From contig CASEGJ010000001.1 of assembly GCA_949287425.1 (NCBI GenBank), positions 62,001 to 126,000 on the forward strand: DNA of 64,000 nt, given 5' to 3'. The stretch comes from an uncultured Caryophanales bacterium. Its GTDB lineage: Bacteria; Bacillota_I; Bacilli_A; RFN20; CAG-288. The translations under genes and the position numbers were made by a program. Every line of letters starts with the position of its first letter. Positions within the stretch are counted from its first letter, which is position 1. This document shows, one piece after another, positions 24,104 through 33,219 of the stretch. The notes under the pieces are model-generated. The model ran no database searches. It saw only the letters and a list, made by a program, of their open reading frames with translations, and had not been told where the DNA came from.

Positions 24104-25549
24104 ATGAAATTAGTTTACGCTGTTGATTTTAATGATTATTTAAAACAGTTTGCTCCTATTGATTTAATAGTTATTGGAGTTAGTTTTGGCGTTATATTGA
24201 TTTTGATTTGCTGTGTTGTAATTTTCTATTTTTATAGAAAAAAGAGAATTAAAACCCACACTATTCATATTATTCTTGATGGTGGGATATATCAAGGTTC
24301 TTCAAAAGATCTTCTTTTAACTGCTAAAACTGGTACTGATATAGTTTTAAAAGATATTGTTCCTAGTAAAGATGGTTATTTTTTTACTGGGTTTAATATA
24401 TATAGAAGATATGTGGCCTCAACTATTTCTCAAAATGGTATAAAAAAGCAAACTATCGTTTCTGAAATTTTAGATGGTCAAGATAAATCTATATTTACTG
24501 TTCCTAATTACGATGTTTATTTAATAGCTAAATATTCTCCTATTGTCGATTCTTCTGCTTTGGAACTAAATTCTCAAGTTTATTATCCTTCTTTTTTAAA
24601 TGTCGATGATTTACTTGCAGAAGTGAAACATTTTAATTACGATAGAGAAAATTACCCAGATAAAATTAATGTTTATATGGATCTGAAAAACCCGGGATTT
24701 TATTACTTTTTTAGAAATGAAAATATCTTTATGATGTTTAAAGAATATAAAGGACTAGTAAAGGTTTATCTTAGAACTAGTTCGCCTTTAGAAATCTTTA
24801 CTGATCCTTTTTTCCAAAAAGAAGAGATTAATGACGCTTACGAATGGTATTCATTTATAGTTATGTACAATACGAAATTGACTAGATTTATAAATTTAGC
24901 TAGTTACGCATATAATCAGATTAGTGGCAAAGATGTAACTAGTAAAGTGGAAATGAGTCTAATTATTTATTCAATAGTAAAATATGCCGATCCAGTTTTA
25001 GATAGAGCTTTATTAATTACTAAAAAATACGTTTCTGATTTAGAAAATAACCTAGTAGATGAACTTCCAAATTATGTTACAAATCGTCAACTTATAGATT
25101 CTAAAAATACGAATACGAGTGTTGAAAATTTGAAACAAGTTGTCGATGCGGATGGTGAAATCTACAATATTGAAGATGAACTTTCTGAAGAAGAAAAAGA
25201 GGAAATTAAAATTAAAAAGACACCTTTAAAATTAAGCAAGGACCAATTATCTAATTTAATATCTGAAAAGTTTAACTTTGTTGAAGTTATTAAGCGTAAA
25301 CAAACTAATCAACCTTATTCTTTTGTTCAAAATGGAAAAGTTAATCTAATGATATTTGAAAATCGTTTTAAACTAGTTAGATTAGTTTTAAAATTATCTA
25401 AAGATGAATATGATGAAGTAAAAAATCAACATCCTAATATTTCAAAAGCTAAGTTTCCTGTCACAGGTAGTTGGTATAACTTATATCTAGATAATTCCTT
25501 TGTCAGTGAAGAGGAATTGTTGAATATTGTAAAAAAGGCTTTTAATTGA
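24104..25549 (+). CDS. Membrane-anchored protein with InlB-like repeat, unknown
   Basis: A 481-residue protein. One membrane helix (about 17-42, then RKKRIK) anchors it. Residues about 48-146 resemble an InlB/Listeria-Bacteroides repeat (ILDGG ... GYFFTGFNIY ... YDVYLIAKYS). Two similar C-terminal modules (about 185-260 and 410-480) share YPDKINVYMDL / GKVNLMIF and a late FVS/W-Y pattern, reminiscent of small YjbR/DUF5655-like folds. The basic residues after the helix predict a cytoplasmic body, which is odd for an InlB-like repeat. It ends in TGA, used as a stop. It follows the CARF pair by 27 nt and may be transcribed from its own -10. Confidence 0.5.
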   Translation: MKLVYAVDFNDYLKQFAPIDLIVIGVSFGVILILICCVVIFYFYRKKRIKTHTIHIILDGGIYQGSSKDLLLTAKTGTDIVLKDIVPSKDGYFFTGFNIYRRYVASTISQNGIKKQTIVSEILDGQDKSIFTVPNYDVYLIAKYSPIVDSSALELNSQVYYPSFLNVDDLLAEVKHFNYDRENYPDKINVYMDLKNPGFYYFFRNENIFMMFKEYKGLVKVYLRTSSPLEIFTDPFFQKEEINDAYEWYSFIVMYNTKLTRFINLASYAYNQISGKDVTSKVEMSLIIYSIVKYADPVLDRALLITKKYVSDLENNLVDELPNYVTNRQLIDSKNTNTSVENLKQVVDADGEIYNIEDELSEEEKEEIKIKKTPLKLSKDQLSNLISEKFNFVEVIKRKQTNQPYSFVQNGKVNLMIFENRFKLVRLVLKLSKDEYDEVKNQHPNISKAKFPVTGSWYNLYLDNSFVSEEELLNIVKKAFN

Positions 25550-25578
25550 TATTTAAACCTTTCACTTATCTTATTTTG

Positions 25579-25587
25579 TGTTAAAAT
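25579..25587 (+). promoter_or_regulatory. Extended -10 promoter of pnp
   Basis: TG-T-TAAAAT with the hexamer at 25582-25587; no convincing -35. The predicted start is about 25594, giving a leader of about 30 nt that contains GAAAGG. Confidence 0.5.
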
Positions 25588-25625
25588 TTATAGGTAATGA
25601 ATTTTAATGTGAAAGGTAAGAATTG

Positions 25626-27830
25626 ATGAAACAAGTATTTGAATTAGATTTCTTCAATAGGAAATTGAAAGTAGAAACTGGAGAAATCGCTAAACAGGCT
25701 GATGGAGCGGTATTTGTTAGATACAATGACACTGTTGTTTTATCTACTGTCTGCGCTGCTAAAGAGCCTAAAGAGGGAACTGATTTTTTCCCGTTAACTG
25801 TTAATTATGAAGAAAGACAATACGCTGCTGGAAAAATTCCAGGTGGCTTTTTAAGAAGGGAAGGTCGCCCTTCAACTCACGCTACTTTAACTGCTAGATT
25901 GATTGATAGACCTATTAGACCTATGTTCCCAGAAGGTTTTGTCAACGAAGTTCAAATTATTAATACTGTTATGTCTGTTGACCCAGATTGTTCTTCTGAA
26001 ATGGCTGCTATGTTTGGTTCTTCATTAGCATTAGGAATTTCCGATATTCCTTTTGATGGACCTATCGCTGGTGTTTATGTCGGTCGTGTTGATGGTAAAT
26101 TTATCATCAATCCTTCTCAAGAAGAATGGGCAAAATCCGATTTAAATTTAACTGTTGCTGGTAGTTTACAAGCGATTAATATGGTTGAAGCTGGCGCTAA
26201 TGAACTTTCTGAAGAAACAATGTTAGATGCTATCATGTTTGGCCATGAAGCTATTAAAATATTATGCAAGTTCCAACAGGATATTATTTCTAGTGTCGGT
26301 AAAGCTAAAAGAGAAGTTAAGTTATATCAAATTGATGCTAATTTACAAGCTGAAATTGAAAATTTAGCTAAAGATAGATTAGTTAAGGCTATTTCAATTC
26401 ACGATAAATTAGAAAGACAAGATGCAATTGATGCTATTGAAAAAGAAGTAATGGATTCATATCAAGAAAAAAGCTATGAATCTGAATCAGTTAAAGCCAA
26501 CACTTTAAAAATGGTATTTACTATTTTAGAAAATATCGTTAGAGATGAAGTCAGACGTTTAATTACTGTTGAAAAAATTAGACCTGACGGAAGAAAGGTC
26601 GATGAAATTCGTCCTTTAGATGCTCAAGTTGGTCTCCTTCCACGTACTCATGGTTCTGCCATGTTTACAAGAGGTCAAACTCAAGTTATTTCTACATGTA
26701 CTTTAGGTGCATTAAACGATGCTCAAATTATGGATGGCTTAGTTGAAGAACCTGATAAAAGATGGTTGCACCATTATAATTTCCCACCATTTGCTGTTGG
26801 TGAACTTGGTAGAGTTGGTACTCCAGGTAGAAGAGAAATTGGTCATGGTGCTTTAGGTGAAAGAGCCTTATCTTATGTCATTCCTTCTAAAGAAGAATTC
26901 CCATATACAATTAGATGCGTCGCTGATGTTGTTGAATCAAATGGTTCCTCTTCTCAAGCTAGTATCTGTGCTTCATGTATGGCTTTAATGGATGCTGGTG
27001 TTCCAATTAAAGCTCCAGTTAGTGGAATTGCTATGGGCTTAATTACTTCTGGACCATTAGATGGAAATCACCCTTATACTATCTTAACTGATATTCAAGG
27101 TATGGAAGACCATCTTGGTGATATGGACTTTAAGTGTGCTGGAACTAGCAAAGGTATCACTGCTTTACAAATGGATATTAAGATTAAAGGTATCACTAAA
27201 GAAGTTTTACAACAAGCCTTAGCTCAAGCTCATAAAGCTAGAGGAGAAATCTTACAAGTTATGCTTGATTGTATTCCTACTTATAGAGATCATGTTTCTA
27301 AATACGCTTTAAAGGTTGAACAATTTAATATCGATACAAATAAGATTAAAGATGTTATCGGTTCTCAAGGTAAAGTAATTAATTCCATTATCGCTCAATG
27401 TGGTGATTTAAAAATCGATATCGATGATTCTGGTAAAGTTGTTCTATATTCAGTTGAAGAAGAAAATATCAGAAAAGCTAGAAGTTTAATTGACGATATC
27501 GTTAGAGTTCCTGAAGTCGGTCAAGAATATGAAGGAAAAGTTACTAGAATTGAACCTTATGGCTGCTTTGTTAATATTTATGGTAATGTTGAAGGACTTT
27601 GTCATATTTCAAAACTCGATTGGAAGAGAATTGATAAAGTTGAAGATGTCGTTAAATTAGGTGAAACTTTAAAAGTTAAAATTATTTCTATATCAGAAAA
27701 AGGCATCGATTTATCTCATCGTGAATTTGTCGAAAAGCCTGTTGATTATGTTGAACCTAGCAAACCTAAAAAGGAATTTAGTGGGTACAAAAAGCCAGTT
27801 AACAAAAAATTTAACAAAGAAAATAAATAA
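25626..27830 (+). CDS. pnp: Polyribonucleotide nucleotidyltransferase (PNPase)
   Basis: A 734-residue phosphorolytic 3'-5' exoribonuclease of RNA decay. It has two RNase PH domains (first opening with [16 protein letters not shown] and [11 protein letters not shown], second with [13 protein letters not shown] and [12 protein letters not shown]), then a KH domain ([13 protein letters not shown], about 575) and an S1 domain ([20 protein letters not shown], about 632). The C-terminal tail is Lys-rich. The domain order is normal. The ATG at 25626 follows GAAAGG. The frame could open three bases earlier at TTG. It is monocistronic and ends at a strong hairpin. Confidence 0.97.
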   Translation: MKQVFELDFFNRKLKVETGEIAKQADGAVFVRYNDTVVLSTVCAAKEPKEGTDFFPLTVNYEERQYAAGKIPGGFLRREGRPSTHATLTARLIDRPIRPMFPEGFVNEVQIINTVMSVDPDCSSEMAAMFGSSLALGISDIPFDGPIAGVYVGRVDGKFIINPSQEEWAKSDLNLTVAGSLQAINMVEAGANELSEETMLDAIMFGHEAIKILCKFQQDIISSVGKAKREVKLYQIDANLQAEIENLAKDRLVKAISIHDKLERQDAIDAIEKEVMDSYQEKSYESESVKANTLKMVFTILENIVRDEVRRLITVEKIRPDGRKVDEIRPLDAQVGLLPRTHGSAMFTRGQTQVISTCTLGALNDAQIMDGLVEEPDKRWLHHYNFPPFAVGELGRVGTPGRREIGHGALGERALSYVIPSKEEFPYTIRCVADVVESNGSSSQASICASCMALMDAGVPIKAPVSGIAMGLITSGPLDGNHPYTILTDIQGMEDHLGDMDFKCAGTSKGITALQMDIKIKGITKEVLQQALAQAHKARGEILQVMLDCIPTYRDHVSKYALKVEQFNIDTNKIKDVIGSQGKVINSIIAQCGDLKIDIDDSGKVVLYSVEEENIRKARSLIDDIVRVPEVGQEYEGKVTRIEPYGCFVNIYGNVEGLCHISKLDWKRIDKVEDVVKLGETLKVKIISISEKGIDLSHREFVEKPVDYVEPSKPKKEFSGYKKPVNKKFNKENK

Positions 27831-27841
27831 GTAAATTAAAT

Positions 27842-27869
27842 AGCAGCTACCAGTTTGATAGCTGCTTTT
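27842..27869 (+). terminator. Terminator after pnp
   Basis: GCAGCTA at 27843-27849 pairs with TAGCTGC at 27859-27865 (9-nt loop), followed by TTTTA. The convergent gene ends 17 nt later, so it may serve both sides. Confidence 0.8.
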
Positions 27870-27885
27870 AATATTGAATTTAATT

Positions 27886-28974
27886 TTATTCAAATGTTTT
27901 AATTAGATTAATTAAGCTAGAATTTGAAATAAATTCATCAATTTCACGATATGAATTAAATTGTTTGTCTAGTAAATAATTATGCAATTTATTAGAAAGT
28001 AAATCTATATAGCTAATACCTGTTAAATAATTGACATCGTATTTGTAATATTCTTCTTCCATTAAAGTTATAATCAATCTTCTAAATAGACAAAGTAGAG
28101 AATTTTCTATCCAGAAGATAAATTTAGTGTTTGAATATAATTTGGATTTGTTAAGGCAATTAACATACATTTCTAATCCATCATTAGCATTATGATAAGT
28201 ATCGATAAAAAGATAATCAATATTTTTTAAATTGTATTTTGGATTAGTAATAACTTCATTAGCATCGGCATTAATGATTTTTAATTTATCAGTATTAATA
28301 AATTGATTAAATAGATGTCTGTTAAATAAATCGATAAGTTTTTTATCTTTTTCGACGACATAGACTTTCTTAACTTTGTTATTTAATAAGGCCATAAAGG
28401 TAAAATAACCAAGCCCAAGTCCAAATGTCATTACATTGCCTTCGACTTTATTTAGACTATCTTCCATAGTAATAATTTCATTAGGGGTTAATGACATCCA
28501 AGGAATTGAATTTTGTTGAAGCTCTAAGAACTTAAATTTTTTAACAAAAAAGCCAAGGTGATTTTCTTCTAAATAGTATTTTTTATTACTAGAAGTAGTA
28601 TCTTTATAGATAAAAAGTTCATATGGACGATAATAATCGACAAAGAATTTAAAATTAAACGAATCGATATTATCAAGTTGAATAGTTTTGTAATATGGAT
28701 TAGCTAAAAAAGGGAAAGGTTTTAAAAGTTTAAATTCGATATCCTTGTAACCTAAATCAGTTTTATTAACATCTATAAATTCGAAAAAATCATCTTTTAG
28801 TTGATTTTCAAGTTGATTAAGCTGCATATGGTGAAGGCTTTCTACTTGATTTCTTTCATAAAGGTGATTGGATATAAAATATGAAATATCTTCACTAATT
28901 TGAAGGTTGAGATATTTAGTTTTAATTAACTTCTCAAGCTGATTTTTATCTTGGTTATTTAAATTGAATTTCAT
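27886..28974 (-). CDS. SAM-dependent methyltransferase / spermidine synthase-like protein
   Basis: A 362-residue protein. A Rossmann glycine motif (VMTFGLGLGYFTFMAL, near residue 176) is followed by an acidic strand end VYVVEKD and by LFIDTYHNANDG, a layout like spermidine-synthase-type methyltransferases. The first 150 residues are helical and family-specific. No signal or membrane helix is present. The reaction is unknown; polyamine synthesis or methylation of a small molecule are both possible. There is no ribosome binding site; an extended -10 lies 8 nt before the ATG on the minus strand, so the mRNA is probably leaderless. It is divergent from the NnrD-like gene. Confidence 0.55.
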   Translation of the reverse strand: MKFNLNNQDKNQLEKLIKTKYLNLQISEDISYFISNHLYERNQVESLHHMQLNQLENQLKDDFFEFIDVNKTDLGYKDIEFKLLKPFPFLANPYYKTIQLDNIDSFNFKFFVDYYRPYELFIYKDTTSSNKKYYLEENHLGFFVKKFKFLELQQNSIPWMSLTPNEIITMEDSLNKVEGNVMTFGLGLGYFTFMALLNNKVKKVYVVEKDKKLIDLFNRHLFNQFINTDKLKIINADANEVITNPKYNLKNIDYLFIDTYHNANDGLEMYVNCLNKSKLYSNTKFIFWIENSLLCLFRRLIITLMEEEYYKYDVNYLTGISYIDLLSNKLHNYLLDKQFNSYREIDEFISNSSLINLIKTFE

Positions 28975-28982
28975 ATATTAAT

Positions 28983-28991
28983 ATTATCTCA
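28983..28991 (-). promoter_or_regulatory. Extended -10 of the methyltransferase-like gene, leaderless type
   Basis: On the minus strand TG-A-GATAAT (hexamer 28988-28983) ends 8 nt before the ATG at 28974. Confidence 0.5.
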
Positions 28992-29031
28992 CTTTCAATG
29001 CTTAAATTAAATCAAAATAGATAAGAATAAA

Positions 29032-29039
29032 TGTATAAT
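29032..29039 (+). promoter_or_regulatory. TATAAT directly before the NnrD-like gene, leaderless
   Basis: TG followed by TATAAT (29034-29039) ends 6 nt before the ATG at 29046; start at the A of the ATG is expected. No ribosome binding site is present. Confidence 0.5.
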
Positions 29040-29045
29040 ATAGAT

Positions 29046-30407
29046 ATGAAATCAGTTAAATCGTCTTTTAGTTTAATAAAATATCTCGATTCTATTTCTA
29101 AATTAGATTTATCTAAGCTGACTGATTTTTTAAGGCTGATTTTAGAAATTAAAAATGAATTTGATTTTGATAATGCATATGTTTTAATTACATATAAGAC
29201 ACCTAAAAATTTAATTGAATATTTCAATTTAAATTTAAAATGTCAAATTATTGACATGAATGATATTGATAAAATTAACAATCCTAGTTTAATTGTCGAT
29301 ATGATGTTTTTAACTAAGTTAAAAGTTAGTTTAATTAATAAGATTACCTCGTTTAAAGTAGATGTAATTTCTATCGGTTTACATTCAGGATTAAATTATC
29401 GAAATGGGGTAAGATCTAGAAGCTTTCAAAATAAGTTAACTGTTAATTTTTTTAATTATTATTTAGGTCAATATTATAACGATAGTATGAATTATCTTTC
29501 AAAAGAAATTGTTATTTCTCCTATTAAAAGTCAAATCGATTTACTTAGTGATGAAAATTTTAAAAATATATTGCCTAAAAGAAAAAGAAATACTAATAAA
29601 GCTAGTTATCATAGGGTAACTATCTTTGGCGGTTCAAAAAAATATCTAGGAGCTAGCTATCTTTCATATTTAAGTTTAACTAGTTTAATATGCGGAGCTG
29701 GTTATGTTAATATCGTCGTTCCAAATTCTTTAATTAACTCTTATTTATTAAAGCAACCCCAGGCGACATTATTTCCATTTGAGGATATATCGGGAAACTA
29801 TGTCTTTAATCAAAGTCAAATTGATGAAGTTATTTCTTCAAGCAAAGTGATTTTATTTGGCATGGGAATAAATGTCAATTTGGAAACATATAAAATTCTT
29901 TCCTATATAATTACAAATTTCTTAGGAAAATTAGTAATTGATGCTTCTGGGCTAGAAACTTTATCTAGATACGGATTAGATATCTTACTAAAAAGAAAGT
30001 GCGAAATAGTTTTAACGCCTCATGTTGGTGAATTTTCTAAATTGATAAGTATTTCAATTAATAAGATTCTTTCTAGACCAGTTAAATATTTAAAAAGTTT
30101 TGTAAGAAAATATAAAGTAATTGTCATTTTAAAATCGAGTTCTAGTTTAATTTACGATGGTAAAAATACATCATTAAATATTTCTGGAAATACTGGATTA
30201 GCAAAAGCGGGCTCAGGTGATCTTCTTACTGGAATTATAGGTGGTTTACTTTCAAATGGAGTTAACATGTATACATCTACATGTCTAGGAAGCTATATAC
30301 TTGGTTATGCTGCTAATATTGAAACTGAAACTTGTTTAGAAATGTCAATTGTATATTTAGATATAATCAAAGGGATAAAAAAAGTGCTTAATAAATTATT
30401 TTTATAA
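29046..30407 (+). CDS. nnrD: NAD(P)H-hydrate dehydratase with degenerate epimerase domain
   Basis: A 453-residue protein. The C-terminal YjeF_C (ribokinase-like) domain is intact: RVTIFGGSKKYLGASYLS near residue 194, GAGYVNIVVP, VILFGMG, LTPHVGEF, and the ATP-site NTGLAKAGSGDLLTGIIGG near residue 382. It would dehydrate damaged NADHX/NADPHX. The first 180 residues have the fold order of the YjeF_N epimerase, but its GNNGGDG motif is missing and only IGLHSGLNYRNG recalls the usual DIPSG..A.TG. So the epimerase half is probably inactive. The 29046 ATG is used because the TATAAT lies just upstream; an earlier ATG would start inside the promoter. Confidence 0.8.
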   Translation: MKSVKSSFSLIKYLDSISKLDLSKLTDFLRLILEIKNEFDFDNAYVLITYKTPKNLIEYFNLNLKCQIIDMNDIDKINNPSLIVDMMFLTKLKVSLINKITSFKVDVISIGLHSGLNYRNGVRSRSFQNKLTVNFFNYYLGQYYNDSMNYLSKEIVISPIKSQIDLLSDENFKNILPKRKRNTNKASYHRVTIFGGSKKYLGASYLSYLSLTSLICGAGYVNIVVPNSLINSYLLKQPQATLFPFEDISGNYVFNQSQIDEVISSSKVILFGMGINVNLETYKILSYIITNFLGKLVIDASGLETLSRYGLDILLKRKCEIVLTPHVGEFSKLISISINKILSRPVKYLKSFVRKYKVIVILKSSSSLIYDGKNTSLNISGNTGLAKAGSGDLLTGIIGGLLSNGVNMYTSTCLGSYILGYAANIETETCLEMSIVYLDIIKGIKKVLNKLFL

Positions 30408-30457
30408 AAATTGAATTTTTATAATATACTATACATATAGAAAGGAAGAACTAAATT

Positions 30458-32314
30458 ATGGCGGTTAGAGATTTAGAATTTGAACCGATTGACTATTATA
30501 ATAAAGTTTTAAAAACATCTATTAAAGAAAATGCATCTAAATATTTTGATGATAGGTTAAAAGATTCCAAGTTGAGTCTTGAAGAAAATCAAAGGCTTTA
30601 TAATCACTATATGAAGATGTGCAAAAATGATCAGGAAAATGAAAAGAAAATTTCATGGGTTAGATTTGCAAGGATGCTTGTAGGGGTTATATTTGCATTT
30701 TTGATTGTCATATTGCTAATTTGCGTATTATTTTTAAGCGATAACTTAATAGCTTGTATATTGTTGTGGGTAGGAGTTGTTTTATCGATAATTTTAATGG
30801 TTATATGTTTAGTTAAAATTAGCGATAAACTTAGACAACTAAAAGAAGTCGATGTTGAAAACGATAAGAAAAGGCAAGATGCCTATAGCAAACTTAACGA
30901 TTATAATAGACCTTTAAAAGATCAGTTTTTTTGGAATGATTTTAATAAGATTGTAAAAAATACCACGGATATTTTTACATTAGATGATAATCTCGATCCT
31001 AAAAAGCTTTTGATGTTTAGAAAAGTTTACAATTATTTAGATACGACAGATACCAATCAATCTATCGTCGGTGTTCTTTCTGGAAATATTGAAACTAATC
31101 CATTTATTAAAATAATGTTTGTTTCAGCTGATAATGTTGAAAAAACATATACCGGTTCAATTACTATCAGTTGGGTAACTTACGTTTCTGATGGTAGAGG
31201 TGGAAGAAGAGCAGTAACTCACAGTGAAGTTTTAACAGCTAGTGTTACTAAACCAGCTATTGAATTTTCAGATAACGCTTATGTTATTTACGGAAACAAT
31301 GCTGCTCCAAAATTATCTTTCAGCAGATGTCCTTCAGGATTAAATAGCTCTTCTGATGCTAGTGATATTGAAAAGATATATAGGTCAAATTACAAAAAGA
31401 TGCAAAAGATGCAAGATAAAGCTTTAAAAGAGGGAGGAAGTTTCCAAGTTTTAGCTAACGATAAATTTGAAGGACTATTTGGTGCTTTTGATAGAAATAA
31501 CGAAATTGAATATAGATTGTTATTTACTCCTCTAGCTCAAAATAATATGGTTGATTTAATTACTTCAACTGATATTTATCCAGATTGTTTTACATTTATC
31601 AAAAGATCAAAGTTAAACGTTATTACAACTTACTATTCGAGTAAATATCCTTATTATTTGATAGGATTTTTTATCGGTGAAGAATCATTTACAAAAATGA
31701 AAGCTGAATTTATCGATACTATTAGTAACGTTTTTAAAAATATATATTATGAGCTTTCACCAATATTATCTATTCCTTTATATCAACAAACTGAGGCTGG
31801 TGAATTTAATTTAAATGATGAAATTCACCATGTTAGTGAATTTGAAGCTGAAGCTATGGTCAATCAATTTGGAGATTATTCTAATTTAATTCCAGATGAT
31901 TGTGATACTCAAACTATTAGAAAAATTCACTTCAATAAATCAGTTGGAGATGTCGATATTTACGATGTCGATTGTTTAGGCTATCAAACTGTTACTCATG
32001 TTGAATATGTTTCAAAATTAGGTGGAGATGGTAATTTCCATTCTGTTCCTGTCGAATGGATTGAATATGTACCAGTTAGTAAACAAATGATGATGGGTGT
32101 AAAAAATCTTAAAGCTGAAACAAATAACCAGGCTAATTCAATTATTTTTGATTTAGCAAATGGAGATTTTATCAGTGAAGATAATGACGATATCGTCTTT
32201 AATAAAAATTTATTGGCTTTTATTTATGACCAAGAATATAATGAATATGATGATGATCAAGATAAAAAGTTATCATCAGTCATTGCTAAGTATCTTGATA
32301 GAAAGGAGAATTAA
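30458..32314 (+). CDS. Membrane protein partner of LemA-like protein, unknown
   Basis: A 618-residue protein with two adjacent membrane helices (about 70-92 and 95-117), a cytoplasmic coiled segment, then a soluble domain containing KTYTGSITISW, a Gly-rich SDGRGGRRAV turn, TASVTKPAIEF and a long C-terminal alpha/beta part. GAAAGGAAG lies before the ATG. It ends 2 nt before the LemA-like gene and they form an operon. LemA genes in other Firmicutes are often linked to a large membrane protein of unknown function (for example DUF3137), and this looks like the local counterpart. No enzymatic motif was seen. Confidence 0.5.
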   Translation: MAVRDLEFEPIDYYNKVLKTSIKENASKYFDDRLKDSKLSLEENQRLYNHYMKMCKNDQENEKKISWVRFARMLVGVIFAFLIVILLICVLFLSDNLIACILLWVGVVLSIILMVICLVKISDKLRQLKEVDVENDKKRQDAYSKLNDYNRPLKDQFFWNDFNKIVKNTTDIFTLDDNLDPKKLLMFRKVYNYLDTTDTNQSIVGVLSGNIETNPFIKIMFVSADNVEKTYTGSITISWVTYVSDGRGGRRAVTHSEVLTASVTKPAIEFSDNAYVIYGNNAAPKLSFSRCPSGLNSSSDASDIEKIYRSNYKKMQKMQDKALKEGGSFQVLANDKFEGLFGAFDRNNEIEYRLLFTPLAQNNMVDLITSTDIYPDCFTFIKRSKLNVITTYYSSKYPYYLIGFFIGEESFTKMKAEFIDTISNVFKNIYYELSPILSIPLYQQTEAGEFNLNDEIHHVSEFEAEAMVNQFGDYSNLIPDDCDTQTIRKIHFNKSVGDVDIYDVDCLGYQTVTHVEYVSKLGGDGNFHSVPVEWIEYVPVSKQMMMGVKNLKAETNNQANSIIFDLANGDFISEDNDDIVFNKNLLAFIYDQEYNEYDDDQDKKLSSVIAKYLDRKEN

Positions 32315-32316
32315 CT

Positions 32317-32985
32317 ATGGCAAATGAATTAGACGAATTAAATGGTCCAGTTGAACAAGCTGGTAGAGATGTAAATGTCATCCAAAAGCAGATTCCTGCT
32401 AAAGTCGGTGTTGGAAGTACTATTTTTGAAATTATTTTGTGGGTTTTAGGAATTATTCCAGGTGTTATTTTCTTATTTATGAAAATTAACGCTAAGACTC
32501 ATTTAAATCAACTTCAACAGAAGATTCAACACGATGCTTCTACTATTGATAACTATCTTGAACAGAGAGTTGTTATTTTACAAAATGCCGCCAAGTTATT
32601 AGATAAAGCTATCGATTTAGATAAAGATGTCTTAAAATCAGTTGCTGCTTATAGAGGTGGAGTTAATCCATCTAACGATGCTTTGAGAAATCAAACTAGT
32701 GAAAATATCGATAAGTTATTTGGTCAAATTAACGTCGCATTTGAAAAATATCCTGATATTCAAGCTCATAGTGAAATTGAAAATTGTTTACAACAAAATT
32801 CATATCTTCAAAAAGAAATCACTGCTGCTAGAGAACAATATAACGATACTGTCTTAAGATGGAACGCTGATATCTTCGCTTGGCCTACTAAAAATATCGT
32901 CGCTGCTAAATTAGGTTATACTACTAGAATTCCATTTACAGCTAGCCAAGAAATTAAACAGCAAGCTAGAGGAACTTTCTTCTAA
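32317..32985 (+). CDS. lemA: LemA family protein
   Basis: A 222-residue protein. One membrane helix (about 33-56) is followed by the LemA-type helical domain: NYLEQRVVILQNAAKLLDKAIDLDKDVLKSVAAYRG (about 83-120) matches the usual Y..RV.L..NLV..VK....E...L..V...R. The rest is a long helical bundle. LemA proteins are membrane-anchored with an exterior or cytoplasmic coiled body of unknown role. It is translated with the upstream 618-residue gene (2-nt gap, AAAGGAG inside its end). A terminator follows. Confidence 0.7.
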   Translation: MANELDELNGPVEQAGRDVNVIQKQIPAKVGVGSTIFEIILWVLGIIPGVIFLFMKINAKTHLNQLQQKIQHDASTIDNYLEQRVVILQNAAKLLDKAIDLDKDVLKSVAAYRGGVNPSNDALRNQTSENIDKLFGQINVAFEKYPDIQAHSEIENCLQQNSYLQKEITAAREQYNDTVLRWNADIFAWPTKNIVAAKLGYTTRIPFTASQEIKQQARGTFF

Positions 32986-33005
32986 AATATCAATAATTGT
33001 TAATA

Positions 33006-33037
33006 AAACTGCCTAGTTAATAGCTAGGTAGTTTTTT
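33006..33037 (+). terminator. Terminator after the LemA-like gene
   Basis: An 11-bp stem (33006-33016 with 33024-33034), a 7-nt loop and a T run. Confidence 0.85.
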
Positions 33038-33080
33038 GTCGTTTAAAAATTGAAAAAATTATTAAAAAAATTTTCAAATA

Positions 33081-33089
33081 TGATAAAAT
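33081..33089 (+). promoter_or_regulatory. Extended -10 promoter before the riboswitch
   Basis: TG-A-TAAAAT (hexamer 33084-33089). Expected start is about 33096, just before the aptamer. Confidence 0.55.
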
Positions 33090-33100
33090 TATAAATGTAT

Positions 33101-33194
33101 CGATTGGGGAGTAGCTTTACCAATTGCTGCGACATCTCGAATAAGTTTTCTTTCTTATTCCGCACAAATGGACACATATGTGTTGCAAGACCAA
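33101..33194 (+). ncRNA. yybP-ykoY (manganese) riboswitch
   Basis: The leader between 33101 and 33194 has the conserved 5' block TGGGGAGTAGC (33105-33115), a first hairpin, CTGCGACATC, a helix (GAATAAG...CTTATTC), TCCGCACAAATGGACACATATGTG and the 3' block GCAAGACC (33185-33192). These match the 5' and 3' signature sequences of the yybP-ykoY family, which binds Mn2+. TTGG of the start can pair with CCAA at the end as P1. A T run follows (about 33199), and AGGAGG of the ATPase is at 33209-33214, so control could be transcriptional or translational. Confidence 0.85.
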
Positions 33195-33219
33195 ATAGTT
33201 TTTTCACTAGGAGGTAATA

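Noticed and set aside
21084..25549. Complete type III CRISPR-Cas locus
   Set aside because: No regular repeats with spacers and no Cas10, Csm2-5, Cas6 or Cas1/2 proteins are visible in the window; only the CARF-HEPN pair is.
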